64,000 nt of DNA, taken from Nonomuraea helvata (GTDB lineage: Bacteria > Actinomycetota > Actinomycetes > Streptosporangiales > Streptosporangiaceae). The notes below the pieces were generated by a model. It saw nothing but the letters and a program-made list of their open reading frames with translations. It searched no databases and had not been told where the DNA came from. Of the stretch, positions 10,417-19,299 are shown one piece after another. Each line of letters starts with the position of its first letter. Positions within the stretch are counted from its first letter, which is position 1. Both the position numbers and the translations under genes were made by a program. The stretch covers positions 124,001 through 188,000 of the forward strand of contig NZ_BAAAXV010000001.1 of assembly GCF_039535785.1 (NCBI RefSeq). Direction: 5' to 3'.

Positions 10417-10717
10417 GTACCGTTCCTTTCGGAATGTGTCGCAAATTGACCCGCGAGCCGGAATGCGGCCCGTAAAGCCGCGGAGCGGCCCGAAGCAAGA
10501 TCGGTACGATGTTTGCAGTTGCCATCGGCCATACCGCCGCGCCACGCCGGAGGCGAATTCCCCGTGCCTGGAAAGAGCCGGTGAAGAAGTGTCATCACCG
10601 GGTCGCGTCTTTGGCAAAGAGGCACCATGGCGCCCCGGGGCCGCGACGGCCGATCACGTGGCGCGCGACGCCCCTTCGGCCCTCGGCGGAGTTCGGCCGC
10701 GCGTGAAACCTGAGACT

Positions 10718-10737
10718 TCCTCGCTGATTTTCGAGGA
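10718..10737 (+). promoter_or_regulatory. hairpin over the ribosome site of the next gene
   Basis: TCCTCG (10718-10723) and CGAGGA (10732-10737) can pair around an 8-nt loop. The second arm contains most of the GAGGAG ribosome site used by the GTG at 10749, so folding would hide it. The remaining 10417-10717 between the divergent genes shows no other clear element. Confidence 0.35.
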
Positions 10738-10748
10738 GAATATCGGTT

Positions 10749-11300
10749 GTGTCCTCCGCGTCGTCAGTGCTGCGTCTTGCGCGGGCCGTCGTTTTCGCGA
10801 CGGTCTGCGGTGCCGTGTCGGCGGGCGGACACGCGCTGGCGGGCGGCGGCCTCGTGCCGTTCGAGGTCTACCTGACCGGGGTGCTGGCGGCGCTCGGGCT
10901 GGCGTACCTGATCGACGGGCGCGAGCGCGGGCCGGCGGCCGTGCTGGCGGCGACCGTCGGCACGCAGATGCTGCTGCACCAGCTCTTCGAGCGGCTCGCG
11001 CCGGTCGCGGGCGCGGGCGCGGGGCACGGGCATCCCGCGCCGGGCATGGCCCTGGCGCACCTCACGGTGGCGGCGCTGACGGCGTGGTGGCTGCACCGCG
11101 GCGAGCGCGCGCTGTGGCTCATGATCCGCCTCTACGCCGGGCCGCCGCCGCTCATCCGGCTGCTCACCGCCGCCCCGGCGGCGCCCGCCACACCCTCGTG
11201 GCGACCGGTGACCTCCGATCTCCCCGTGTACGCCGGCAGGACCGTCTCCGGCGCGATCCACAGGCGAGGCCCGCCCGGCGGGCCAGGGCACGTGGGCTGA
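10749..11300 (+). CDS. small integral membrane protein upstream of copC
   Basis: A 183-residue protein with about four to five hydrophobic segments (for example VVFATVCGAVSAGGHALAGG and VYLTGVLAALGLAYLI). A His-containing loop, AGHGHPAPGMALAH, lies between two of them. It starts at GTG 10749 with GAGGAG 10 nt upstream, inside a possible hairpin. It lies 110 nt before a CopC-like gene on the same strand. Similar small membrane proteins sit next to copC genes in actinomycetes, which suggests a part in copper handling at the membrane. That role is inference from context only; no domain is recognised. Confidence 0.65.
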   Translation: MSSASSVLRLARAVVFATVCGAVSAGGHALAGGGLVPFEVYLTGVLAALGLAYLIDGRERGPAAVLAATVGTQMLLHQLFERLAPVAGAGAGHGHPAPGMALAHLTVAALTAWWLHRGERALWLMIRLYAGPPPLIRLLTAAPAAPATPSWRPVTSDLPVYAGRTVSGAIHRRGPPGGPGHVG

Positions 11301-11410
11301 CGTCCGTGCCCCTCGGCTCGCCCCCACGTGGGCGTACCCTTGCCTGTGTCCGGACGGCGCCCGCCGGCCAACGGCGCGCGCGGCCCGGAAGATCGTTCTG
11401 GAGACCCATC

Positions 11411-11998
11411 ATGGCATTCCTGCCACGTCATATCCTCGGGGCGGCACTCGCGGGTGCCCTCGCCCTCATGTTCACCGCCTCTCCGGCGCTCGCCCACGAC
11501 GCGCTCAAGAGCAGTTCGCCCGCCAAGGACGCGCAGGTCGGCTCGGTCAAGGAGATCGAGCTCGAATACAGCGCCGGCGTCAAGTTCCCGTTCGTCGTGC
11601 TGCACGACGCCGCCGGCAAGGCGGTCCCGCTCGGCGAGCCGCGGCTCGCCGGTCCCAAGGTGCTCACCGACGTGCTCCAGCCGCTCGCCCCGGGCGCGTA
11701 CGTCATCGCCTGGCGGGTCGTTTCGTCCGATGGGCATCCCATTGAGGGCGAGATCCCCTTCAGCGTGAAAGGATCAGCTTCTTCATCGGCCTCGTCCTCG
11801 CCCTCCGGCGGGCAACCGGCGACGAACCCGCCGCCACAGGCCGCAGCGAGTGCTGCGGCCGGTGAGCAGTCGGCGGCGTCGACGGGCATTCCCGGATGGA
11901 TCTGGGGCGGGCTGGCGGTGCTTGTCGTGCTGGGTGCGTTCGTCCTGATCCGGACCGCGCGCCGCGGCCCAGATCGGGAGGAAGTGGATGCTGATTGA
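11411..11998 (+). CDS. CopC-like copper-binding protein with C-terminal anchor
   Basis: A 195-residue exported protein. The signal peptide ends ALA, leaving His at the mature N-terminus (HDALKSSSPAKDAQVGS), as in CopC where the N-terminal amine and His bind Cu(II). The beta-sandwich runs to about residue 120 and contains the second conserved His in SSDGHPIEGEIPFSV. A Ser/Pro/Gln linker and one membrane segment (WIWGGLAVLVVLGAFVLI) anchor it outside the cell. It starts at ATG 11411. The 3' end overlaps the next gene (ATGCTGATTGA), so that gene is probably co-translated. Length and domain order match actinobacterial membrane-anchored CopC proteins. Confidence 0.88.
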   Translation: MAFLPRHILGAALAGALALMFTASPALAHDALKSSSPAKDAQVGSVKEIELEYSAGVKFPFVVLHDAAGKAVPLGEPRLAGPKVLTDVLQPLAPGAYVIAWRVVSSDGHPIEGEIPFSVKGSASSSASSSPSGGQPATNPPPQAAASAAAGEQSAASTGIPGWIWGGLAVLVVLGAFVLIRTARRGPDREEVDAD

Positions 11999-12977
11999 GG
12001 AAGCCAGACAGATCGCTCGGCAGTGGGTGCAGGAAGAGGGCGCCGCGCTGCCGGGCTTCGACGGTGCGTTCCTGACCGGGTCGGCCCTGTGGGCCGGCCC
12101 GGCCGAGGAGCTGGCCCCGACCTCCGACGTGGACGTCATCGTGGTCACGAGCCGGCCCGCCCACCTCGGGAAGTTCGCCTACAAGGGGATCCTGCTCGAG
12201 GTCTCCTCCGTTCCCGCGCTCGGCTCCGCCCACGACGTGCTGAGCGACTACCACCTGGCCGGCAGCTTCCACCTCCCGTGCGTGCTGGCCGACCCGTCGG
12301 GACGGCTGACCGAGCTCCAGCGGGTGGTCTCGCGCGACTTCGCGCAGCGGCCGTGGATCCTGGCCCGCTGCACCAACGCCATGGACCGGGTGCGCGGCTT
12401 CATCAACGGCATCGACGAGCGCGCGTCCCTGCCCGACCAGGTCAACTCGTGGCTGTTCGGCACCGGGGTGACCACGCACGTGCTGCTGGTGGCGGCCCTG
12501 CGCAACCCCACGATCCGCCGCCGATACGTCGATGTCCGCGACCTGCTCGCCGAGCACGGCCGGCTGGACTTCCACGAGAGCCTGCTCGGCCTGCTGGGCT
12601 GCGCCGATCTCAGCGCGGCGCAGGTCGGGCGGCATCTGACCGCGCTGGAGAAGGTGTTCGACGCGACGGCCGGTCTGCGGGCGCCCTCGTACCGGTTCAA
12701 CTCCGACATCACCCCGCCGGCGCGGCCCGTCGCCATCGACGGCACCCGTGACCTGATCCGGCGCGGGCTGCATCGGGAGGCGGTCTTCTGGCTGGTGGCC
12801 ACGTACTCGCGCTGCCTGGCGAAGCGGTCGGCGGCCGGCGGGTCCGGCTACGAGGACGGCTTCCGCGAGCTGCTGGCCGACCTGGGGGCCGAGACGCGCA
12901 AGGACCGCCGCCGCCGGGGAGACCTCGTCCTGGCGGCGCTGCCGGGAGTGTGGCAGACCGCGATGGCCCTGTGCTGA
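11988..12977 (+). CDS. nucleotidyltransferase-fold protein
   Basis: A 329-residue soluble protein. Its first 60 residues hold the nucleotidyltransferase signature: GSALWAGPAEELAPTSDVDV gives the G-S, then D-x-D pattern that binds Mg-ATP in kanamycin nucleotidyltransferase-like proteins. The remaining 230 residues are helical and may bind the acceptor. The start overlaps the CopC stop by 11 nt, implying coupled translation, but no functional link to copper is obvious. The acceptor (drug, tRNA or protein) is unknown. Confidence 0.7.
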   Translation: MLIEEARQIARQWVQEEGAALPGFDGAFLTGSALWAGPAEELAPTSDVDVIVVTSRPAHLGKFAYKGILLEVSSVPALGSAHDVLSDYHLAGSFHLPCVLADPSGRLTELQRVVSRDFAQRPWILARCTNAMDRVRGFINGIDERASLPDQVNSWLFGTGVTTHVLLVAALRNPTIRRRYVDVRDLLAEHGRLDFHESLLGLLGCADLSAAQVGRHLTALEKVFDATAGLRAPSYRFNSDITPPARPVAIDGTRDLIRRGLHREAVFWLVATYSRCLAKRSAAGGSGYEDGFRELLADLGAETRKDRRRRGDLVLAALPGVWQTAMALC

Positions 12978-12989
12978 CGTGGAGGGGCG

Positions 12990-13583
12990 CTAGTCCCGTA
13001 CGTCCAGCCCCAGGGCCGTGGCCACGACCGTCGCCTGGAACGGGTCGATGATCGCGCCCTTGAGCGTGACGGTGTGCGGGTCGAGCGTGCTCAGGTCGCT
13101 GCCGCGCAGGTCGCACCGCGTCAGGTCGGCGCCGCGCAGGGAGACCCCGGACAGGTCGGCCCGGCGCAGCTCGGCGCGCTCCAGCCGGGCCCCCGCCAGG
13201 TCGGCCTCCCGCAGCCGAGTGCCGCGGAAGACGCTCCCCCGCAGGTCGGCGTTGATCAGGCTGACGTAGGACCAGTCGCCGCCCTCGACCTTGAGCAGCC
13301 CGTACGTGCAGCCGTCGAACACGCTGCCCGTCAGCTTGCACCCGTCGAACGTGGCGTCGAAGAACGAGCACCGCGTGAACGTGCAGTTGAGGAAGCGGGC
13401 GTCGTCGTGCGCCGACACGTTGAACCGCACATTGCTGAAGTGGCACTCCTCGAAGGAGGAGCCGTGGTCGATGAGCTCGGTCATGTCCACGTCCTGGAAC
13501 AGCACCCGGCGGTAGCTCGCGCCGGAGATCTCGAGGCTGTCCCAGTCGGTGGACCAGATCGTCTTCTCGGTGGGCAGGGCCAT
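12990..13583 (-). CDS. pentapeptide-repeat protein
   Basis: A 197-residue protein made almost wholly of A(D/N)LXX-type repeats, for example ADLAGARLERAELRRADLSG. This forms a right-handed quadrilateral beta-helix. Members of this family include DNA-mimic gyrase protectors and proteins of unknown role. The first half is a less regular version with Phe and Cys stacking (SSFEECHFSNVRFN). The start is ATG 13583, with TAGTTT 6 nt before it, a leaderless layout. It converges on the nucleotidyltransferase-like gene with only 12 nt between them. Function is not predicted. Confidence 0.85.
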   Translation of the reverse strand: MALPTEKTIWSTDWDSLEISGASYRRVLFQDVDMTELIDHGSSFEECHFSNVRFNVSAHDDARFLNCTFTRCSFFDATFDGCKLTGSVFDGCTYGLLKVEGGDWSYVSLINADLRGSVFRGTRLREADLAGARLERAELRRADLSGVSLRGADLTRCDLRGSDLSTLDPHTVTLKGAIIDPFQATVVATALGLDVRD

Positions 13584-13600
13584 GCGAACAAACTAGCGGA

Positions 13601-14761
13601 TCAGGCCCGTTTGGCGATGGCCGTGATCAGAGGTTGCACCAGCTTGGCCGCCAGCGGGCCGAAGGCCGCCAGGATGAGGACGTACGCCGCCGCCAGCGCG
13701 CCGAGGTCGGGATGCGCGCCCGCGCCCACCGCGAGGCCCGCGATCACGATGTTGAACTCGCCGCGCGGGATGAGCGCGATGCCCGCCCGGGCCTGGCCGG
13801 CCTTGCCGATGCCCGCCCTTCTGGCCGCGTACGCGCCGGTCAGCAGCTTGGTGACCATGCTGATCAGGGCGAGCAGCGCGGCCAGGCCCGCCACCGGCAG
13901 GATCTTCGCCGGGTCGGTCTGGAAGCCGAAGAACACGAAGAACACCGCCGCGAACAGGTCGCGCAGGGGCGCGAGCAGCGCGTGCGCGTCCTCGGCGAGC
14001 TGGCCGGACAGCGCGATCCCGACCAGGAACGCGCCCACCGCCGCCGACACCTGCAGCTGCTGGGCCAGCCCGGCCACGAGCAGGGCGAGCCCGACCACCT
14101 TGAGCAGCAGCACCTCGGAGTTCGGGCTGGACACGAACGCCTCGATGAACCGCCCGAACTTCAGGGCCACGACCAGCACCACGCTCACGGTCAGCAGCGC
14201 GATGCCCACCGAGACGGCCCCGCTGACCAGGCTCAGCCCGGCCAGCATGGTCGTCAGGACCGGCAGGTAGACGGCCATCGTCAGGTCTTCGAACACCAGC
14301 AGCGACAGCACCGTCGGCGTCTCACGGTTGCCGAGCCACCCGAGGTCGGACAGGACCTTGGCGGTGATGCCGGAGGAGGTGGCGTAGGTGACGCCCGCCA
14401 TGGCCACGGCCGCCACCGGCCCCCAGCCGAGCAGTAACGCGCAGACAGCGCCAGGGGCGGCGTTGAGCACCAGGTCGACGATGCCCGCGCGGGCGTTGCC
14501 CGTCAGGCTGGTCACCAGCTCGTCGGCGTTGTACTCCAGACCGAGCGTCAGCAGCAGCAGGACGACGCCCAGCTCCGCGCCGACGGAGATGAACTCCTCG
14601 CTGGTGGCCAGCGGCACCAGCCCGCCGGTCCCGAAGGCCAGGCCGGCGATCAGATAGAGCGGGATGGGAGAGATGCCGACACGCAGCGCGAGCGCGCCCA
14701 GAACTCCCAGGCCAAGCAGTACAGCACCGAACTCGAGAAAGAGAACCGCGGTTTCGTGCAC
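13601..14761 (-). CDS. CPA2-type cation/proton antiporter (KhtU-like)
   Basis: A 386-residue membrane protein with about 11-12 hydrophobic segments of the Na+/H+ exchanger (KefB/KhtU) fold. Typical stretches are GAELGVVLLLLTLGLEY, the unwound-helix motif TYATSSGITAKVL, and RAGIALIPRGEFNIVIAGLA near the end. It lacks the C-terminal TrkA-N domain of KefB. Instead a separate TrkA-C protein is encoded 8 nt upstream, the arrangement of the KhtT-KhtU potassium exporter. The start is GTG 14761. It probably exports K+ in exchange for H+ at the cell membrane; ion choice is inferred from the partner gene. Confidence 0.88.
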   Translation of the reverse strand: MHETAVLFLEFGAVLLGLGVLGALALRVGISPIPLYLIAGLAFGTGGLVPLATSEEFISVGAELGVVLLLLTLGLEYNADELVTSLTGNARAGIVDLVLNAAPGAVCALLLGWGPVAAVAMAGVTYATSSGITAKVLSDLGWLGNRETPTVLSLLVFEDLTMAVYLPVLTTMLAGLSLVSGAVSVGIALLTVSVVLVVALKFGRFIEAFVSSPNSEVLLLKVVGLALLVAGLAQQLQVSAAVGAFLVGIALSGQLAEDAHALLAPLRDLFAAVFFVFFGFQTDPAKILPVAGLAALLALISMVTKLLTGAYAARRAGIGKAGQARAGIALIPRGEFNIVIAGLAVGAGAHPDLGALAAAYVLILAAFGPLAAKLVQPLITAIAKRA

Positions 14762-14769
14762 CCGCGGCC

Positions 14770-15252
14770 CTACCCGTCCGCCAGGATGCCGGCCACCTCG
14801 GCGGTGCTGTCCTCGCTGCCGACGACGACCACGACGTCGGCAGCCCTGAGCACGAACTCGGGTCCGGGGCTGGCGAACACCTGCCCCGCGCGCACGATCG
14901 CGACGACGGAGGCGCTGGTACGGGTCCGCACGCGCGCGTCGCCCATGGGACGCCCGGCGTAGGGGGAGCCGTCGGGGATGGGCAACTGCACGCTGACCAG
15001 GCCCTCGACCTCCCGGTGCAGCTGGTTGAGCCGCTGCACGATGCGGGGGGCGCCGAGCAGCTCGGCCAGGGCGTCGGCCTCCTCGTCGTTGAGCTTGACC
15101 ACGTGGCACACGGCGTCGGGATCGTCCTGGTCGTAGATCACCAGGTCCCGGCGTCCGGTGCGGTGGGACACGACACCGACCCGCTGTCCTTTACGGGTGG
15201 TGAAATCGTGACGTAGCCCGATTCCCGGCAGCGCTGTTTGCTCGACCTCCAC
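14770..15252 (-). CDS. TrkA-C regulatory subunit (KhtT-like)
   Basis: A 160-residue soluble protein. The N-terminal half is specific to KhtT-like proteins (TALPGIGLRHDFTTRKGQRV). The C-terminal TrkA-C (RCK-C) domain, about 85-160, ends AADVVVVVGSEDSTAEVAGI. It gates the antiporter encoded immediately downstream. In characterised relatives the RCK-C domain binds c-di-AMP; whether that holds here is not visible. The start is GTG 15252, preceded by a GGGTGGGATAG stretch. A TAGGCT box lies further upstream, at 15273-15278 by its complement. Confidence 0.87.
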   Translation of the reverse strand: MEVEQTALPGIGLRHDFTTRKGQRVGVVSHRTGRRDLVIYDQDDPDAVCHVVKLNDEEADALAELLGAPRIVQRLNQLHREVEGLVSVQLPIPDGSPYAGRPMGDARVRTRTSASVVAIVRAGQVFASPGPEFVLRAADVVVVVGSEDSTAEVAGILADG

Positions 15253-15285
15253 CTATCCCACCCGTCCAGATCAGCCTATTTTCTC

Positions 15286-16326
15286 CTAAACCCTACCAAC
15301 GCGTAGGGAACGGCCCACCTCATGCAGATGGCGCATGGCCTGAGCCCAGGACTCGACCAGGCCGCACTCGACGTAGTCGACGCCGATCTCCGCGCAGTAC
15401 TCGCGGACGATGGGCTGCGCCTTGCGCAGGTTCGCGGTGGGCATGTTGGGGAACAGGTGGTGCTCGATCTGGTAGTTGAGGCCGCCGAGCGCGGTGTTGA
15501 CCAGGCGACCGCCGCGCACGTTCCTGGAGGTCAGGACCTGGCGGCGGAGGAAGTCCAGCTCGTCCTCCGCGGTGAGCACCGGCATGCCCTTGTGATTGGG
15601 CGCGAACGTGCAGCCCAGGTAGACGCCGTAGCACGCCTGGTGCACGGCCAGGAACACCAGCGCCTTGCCGGGGGACAGCACCAGGAACACCGCGCCCAGG
15701 TACGCCAGCACGTGCGCGGTCAGCAGCAGCCCCTCGACCTTCCTGCTCTTGAGCGACGGGCGGCTCAGTGCGCGGAAGCTCGACACCTTGAGGTTGATCC
15801 CTTCAAGGGTGAGCAGCGGGAAGAACAGGAACGCCTGCCGGCGCCCGATGAACCGGGCGATCCCCCGCGCCGCCTCGGCCTGCCGCTCCGACCAGACCAG
15901 GAAGTCGGGCGAGACGTCGGGGTCGTGCTCCTCGTGGTTGGGGTTGGCGTGGTGGCGCGTGTGCTTGTCCATCCACCAGCCGTAGCTGAGCCCGACGGCC
16001 AGGTTGCCGACCAGCAGCCCGGCCATCCTGGAGGTGCGCCGCGAGCGGGAGATCTGCCCGTGCGCCAGGTCATGGGCGAGCAGCGTGACCTGGGCGAACG
16101 CCACGGCGAGCAGCACCGCGACGAGCACCTGCCACCAGGAGTCGCCGACTGCGGCGAACAGCGCCCAGCTACCGGCGAAGAGGCCCCCGACGAAGCCGAT
16201 CCTGGCCGTGTAGTAGCCTGGCCGCTTGTCGAGCAGCCCCGCCTGGGCGATGCGGCGCGACAGCTTCGCGAAGTCGCTGCCCCGCTCCCGCGGTGCCAGG
16301 CCACGGGGAGTTTCGACCACAATCAC
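15286..16326 (-). CDS. membrane fatty acid desaturase
   Basis: Di-iron integral membrane desaturase of 346 residues. The three His boxes are all present: HDLAHGQ (about residue 80), HTRHHANPNHEEHD (about 120) and QIEHHLFP (about 300). Two to three hydrophobic hairpins lie between them. It inserts a double bond into an acyl chain, probably a lipid-bound or CoA-bound one. The start is GTG 16326, with GGAG 8 nt upstream. It follows the flavoenzyme cluster on the same strand, but a 28-bp palindrome at 16418-16445 separates it from the last gene, so it may be its own unit. Confidence 0.88.
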   Translation of the reverse strand: MIVVETPRGLAPRERGSDFAKLSRRIAQAGLLDKRPGYYTARIGFVGGLFAGSWALFAAVGDSWWQVLVAVLLAVAFAQVTLLAHDLAHGQISRSRRTSRMAGLLVGNLAVGLSYGWWMDKHTRHHANPNHEEHDPDVSPDFLVWSERQAEAARGIARFIGRRQAFLFFPLLTLEGINLKVSSFRALSRPSLKSRKVEGLLLTAHVLAYLGAVFLVLSPGKALVFLAVHQACYGVYLGCTFAPNHKGMPVLTAEDELDFLRRQVLTSRNVRGGRLVNTALGGLNYQIEHHLFPNMPTANLRKAQPIVREYCAEIGVDYVECGLVESWAQAMRHLHEVGRSLRVGRV

Positions 16327-16417
16327 AGTTCTGACTCCGATGCTGGTGAGTTCGAATGCGAATACCCCATCAGCATCGCTGCGGCGGAGTCTATGCGAAC
16401 CCCCGCAGTCACCCATT

Positions 16418-16445
16418 CCTGTGGTAGGGCTGGCCCTACCACAGG
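16418..16445. promoter_or_regulatory. 28-bp perfect palindrome, operator or terminator
   Basis: CCTGTGGTAGGGC (16418-16430) and its exact complement GCCCTACCACAGG (16433-16445) flank a 2-nt centre. It lies 18 nt after the monooxygenase stop and 92 nt before the desaturase start. The tiny centre and lack of a following T-run make a protein-binding site as likely as a terminator. Confidence 0.6.
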
Positions 16446-16462
16446 ACGCCCCCGCCGCCGGC

Positions 16463-17611
16463 TCAGATCGGCTGCAGGGCGGGGAGTTCCGCCGGTCCCG
16501 GTGTCGGCAGGGCTGCCTCACCGAAGACGTGCAGATCCCGGCGGAAGGCCGCGAGATAGGCGTCCCGGTCGGGGAAGGTGGCGACCAGGGCGTCGCCGTA
16601 GTCGATGAGCTGCCCGTGGGCGTGCTTGCGGGGCTCGTAGTGGGCGGACAGCAGCCGGTCGAGCAGCTCCCCGTCCCCGCCGGCGGCACAGATGACGTCG
16701 GCCAGGATCTCCGCGTCGCGGAGGGTGTAGCTCATGCCCATCCCGGTCATGGGGTGGCAGGCGAACGCGGCCGAGCCCAGCAGCGCCGCGTTGCCCTTGT
16801 GGTACGCCCCCAGCCGCAGCGTGGAGACCTTGATCCGCTGCCAGGTCGCGGACCGGAGCCAGTCGAAGGCGTCCGAGCTCTCGGTGACGAACTTCTTCAG
16901 CTCGTCGGTCAGCGCCGGGATGCCGTCCTGGAAGATCACCTCTTCGTCCTCCGGGGGCAGACCGACGAACACCCTGGCCTGGTCCCTGCTGAGCGGGTAG
17001 AGGTAGGCGAACCAGCCTTCCGAGCTGAAGTACAGCCGGTTGAGCCGGGCGATACTGGCGGTCAGGGGCACGGTGGCCACCCGCATCAGCAGGCGGTCAT
17101 ACGGCATCGTGCGCGGCTCGATGTCGAGCGCCTGCCGTACGGCGGACCTGGTGCCGTCGGCGCCGATCACGACGCCGGCCCGCAGCCGCCGTCCGTTCGA
17201 CAGCGCCAGTTCCTCGACGCGGCCCTCGTCCATCGTGATGTCGTCGACGCCGGCGTCGAACCAGAAGTCGACGCCCTCCATGGCGCAGCACGTGTAGATG
17301 AGCTCGACGAGCTCCCGGTAGGGCCGGATGAGGAAGCCGTCCGGGTAGTGGCACTCCTGGATGGGCTCGCCGTCGTGGTAGTAGCGGACGACGTCGCGCC
17401 TGAGGCCATGGCGTCCGGCGAGGTCGGCCAGCCCGTGCCGGGCGAGCACCTGCAGTCCTGGTGGCTTGAGGAAGTCGGCGCCCGCGCTCGGGACGGAGGG
17501 TCCCTGCTCGATGACGACGACGCGCTGGCCGCGGCGGCTCAGCATGAGGGCGAGGAAGCAGCCGCCGAGACCGGCGCCGACGATGGCTACGTCGCACGAT
17601 GTGGTTGCCAT
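16463..17611 (-). CDS. FAD-dependent aromatic-type monooxygenase
   Basis: A 382-residue class A flavoprotein monooxygenase. The N-terminal FAD loop is VAIVGAGLGGCFLALMLSRRG. The second FAD motif, with the GD-type signature, is VVIGADGTRSAVRQAL (about 155-170). The ribose-binding segment HPMTGMGMSYTLRDAEILA lies near residue 290. Such enzymes hydroxylate aromatic or polyketide substrates with NAD(P)H and O2. The start is ATG 17611, with AAAGGG upstream. It lies 26 nt downstream of the MFS gene in the same direction. With the VAO-type oxidase it suggests oxidative tailoring of a small molecule; the substrate is unknown. Confidence 0.88.
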   Translation of the reverse strand: MATTSCDVAIVGAGLGGCFLALMLSRRGQRVVVIEQGPSVPSAGADFLKPPGLQVLARHGLADLAGRHGLRRDVVRYYHDGEPIQECHYPDGFLIRPYRELVELIYTCCAMEGVDFWFDAGVDDITMDEGRVEELALSNGRRLRAGVVIGADGTRSAVRQALDIEPRTMPYDRLLMRVATVPLTASIARLNRLYFSSEGWFAYLYPLSRDQARVFVGLPPEDEEVIFQDGIPALTDELKKFVTESSDAFDWLRSATWQRIKVSTLRLGAYHKGNAALLGSAAFACHPMTGMGMSYTLRDAEILADVICAAGGDGELLDRLLSAHYEPRKHAHGQLIDYGDALVATFPDRDAYLAAFRRDLHVFGEAALPTPGPAELPALQPI

Positions 17612-17637
17612 GACGAGAGCCCTTTCGAATGGTTGAA

Positions 17638-19218
17638 CTAGTTCGTGTGCCCGCGGGTGGAGGCGAGCGGGCCCGGCTCGGCCGACCGCTGCCGCGGGAC
17701 ACTCTCCGCAGCGGTGTCCATGGGGGGTGTGCGGGTCTCGACAGGCAGCAGCGCGTCGGCCTCCGCCGCCACGGTGGCGAGGGTCATGCGCAACTCCAGC
17801 AGCAGCCGGCGCGGCACCTTGATCATGACGTCGCCAGGGTCGGTCCGCAGCCGGGTGATCTTGGTGAGGGCCAGTGCGCCGATCAGCACCGAGATGCCCA
17901 CGCACATCGCGAGCGCGCCCGCCAGTCCGGCGAAGGGGCCGGTCATGAACGGGTGGTCGATGACGACCGACACGACGGCGACGCCCACGGCGCCGCCGAC
18001 CATGCGGGCCATGGTGGCCGCGCCGACGGCGGAGGCGTACTGGTGGGGGCGGGCGGCCAGGGTGGTGGCGACGGAGGTGCCGGGCGCGAGCGCGCCGACG
18101 CCCATGCCGACCACGACGCTGGCGACCAGGCCCCACACGGTGGGTCCGACCTGGATCAGCACGATCACGCAGGCGCCGCCGCAGAGCAGCGAGCCGGCGT
18201 AGATCAGGCCGTACGCGCCGACCCGCTTGACGAGGCGTCCGGCCAGGAAGCTCGTCACGACGACGGCCACCGAGGTGGGCGTCAGCCACATGGCCACCTC
18301 CAGCATGGGGTAGCCCAGGTGGAGCAGGTACAGCGGCTGCACGGTCAGCAGCCCGTACGACAGGGCGCCGAACCCCCAGGTCGCCAGCCAGCCCCAGACG
18401 AACCTGGGACGCCGCCACAGGGCCAGGTCGATCGCCGGCAGGCGGTGGTGCTTGGCCTGCGCGAGCGCGCCGCCCAGCAGGGCCAGCGCGGCCAGCGCCA
18501 GCCACACCACGTCCATGCCCCAGGCCATGGCCTTGGAGATGGCCAGTACGATGACCGCGATGCCCGCGGCGAGCAGCCACGCGCCCAGCATGTCCGGCAG
18601 GCCCCTGGCCCCGGCGCGCTTACCCGGCGGAAGCCCGACGCAGGCGATCAGGAGCGCGACGCCGATGACGACGTCGGGGACGAACAGCGACCGCCAGCCG
18701 ACGGTGGCGGCCAGCCAGCCGCCGCCCGCCTGCATGAGCAGGCAGCCCAGCCCGGAGGCCGAGCTCCACAGCGCGATCGCGCCGCGCCGCTGCGACTCCG
18801 GCAGCTCACCGAGCAGCAGCCCGAGGCTGGCGGGGATCATCGCCGCGGCTCCGGCGCCCTGGACGGCCCGCGCCGCCAGGACGTACGACCAGGAATCCAC
18901 CAGGACGGTGGCGATCCCGCCCAGCACGAACACCACGAGGCCGACGACCAGCACCCGTCGCCGACCGGCCAGGTCCGCCCAGCGGCCCGCGGTGGCCAGC
19001 AGCGCCGCGATCGGGATGAACGCCGCGCTGGTCAGCCAGACCAGGTCGCCCAGCGGCATGCCGGCGCCGGCGGGTGTGTACCGCAGCACTCCGACTGCCA
19101 GGGTGGTGGCCGTGGTGTCGGCCATCACCGTCAACATGACACCCGCGCCGACCAGCCGCAGCATCACGGCGTGACGGCGGTCTACGGTGCTCGTCCCCCG
19201 CGATGGTGACGAACGCAC
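17638..19218 (-). CDS. MFS efflux transporter, DHA2/EmrB type
   Basis: A 526-residue membrane protein with about 14 hydrophobic segments, the number typical of the drug:proton antiporter DHA2 family. It shows the motif A-like loop AGRWADLAGRRRVLV and the motif C-like region SLGLLLGELPESQRRGA. A soluble tail of about 60 residues rich in Pro and Thr follows the last segment. The start is GTG 19218, with GGAGGT 6 nt upstream. Its place between two oxidative flavoenzyme genes suggests that it exports the product they make. Confidence 0.88.
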   Translation of the reverse strand: MRSSPSRGTSTVDRRHAVMLRLVGAGVMLTVMADTTATTLAVGVLRYTPAGAGMPLGDLVWLTSAAFIPIAALLATAGRWADLAGRRRVLVVGLVVFVLGGIATVLVDSWSYVLAARAVQGAGAAAMIPASLGLLLGELPESQRRGAIALWSSASGLGCLLMQAGGGWLAATVGWRSLFVPDVVIGVALLIACVGLPPGKRAGARGLPDMLGAWLLAAGIAVIVLAISKAMAWGMDVVWLALAALALLGGALAQAKHHRLPAIDLALWRRPRFVWGWLATWGFGALSYGLLTVQPLYLLHLGYPMLEVAMWLTPTSVAVVVTSFLAGRLVKRVGAYGLIYAGSLLCGGACVIVLIQVGPTVWGLVASVVVGMGVGALAPGTSVATTLAARPHQYASAVGAATMARMVGGAVGVAVVSVVIDHPFMTGPFAGLAGALAMCVGISVLIGALALTKITRLRTDPGDVMIKVPRRLLLELRMTLATVAAEADALLPVETRTPPMDTAAESVPRQRSAEPGPLASTRGHTN

Positions 19219-19299
19219 GTGGTCACCTCCAAGCTATGTAGGGTCTCCGCCGACCGGCACTCTCCGGCTTGTGCGACCGGCGGAGCTACGACAGGTCGT

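Noticed and set aside
15286..15288. Desaturase as a firm member of the flavoenzyme operon
   Set aside because: A 28-bp palindrome and a 136-nt gap separate it from the monooxygenase gene, so co-transcription is left open.
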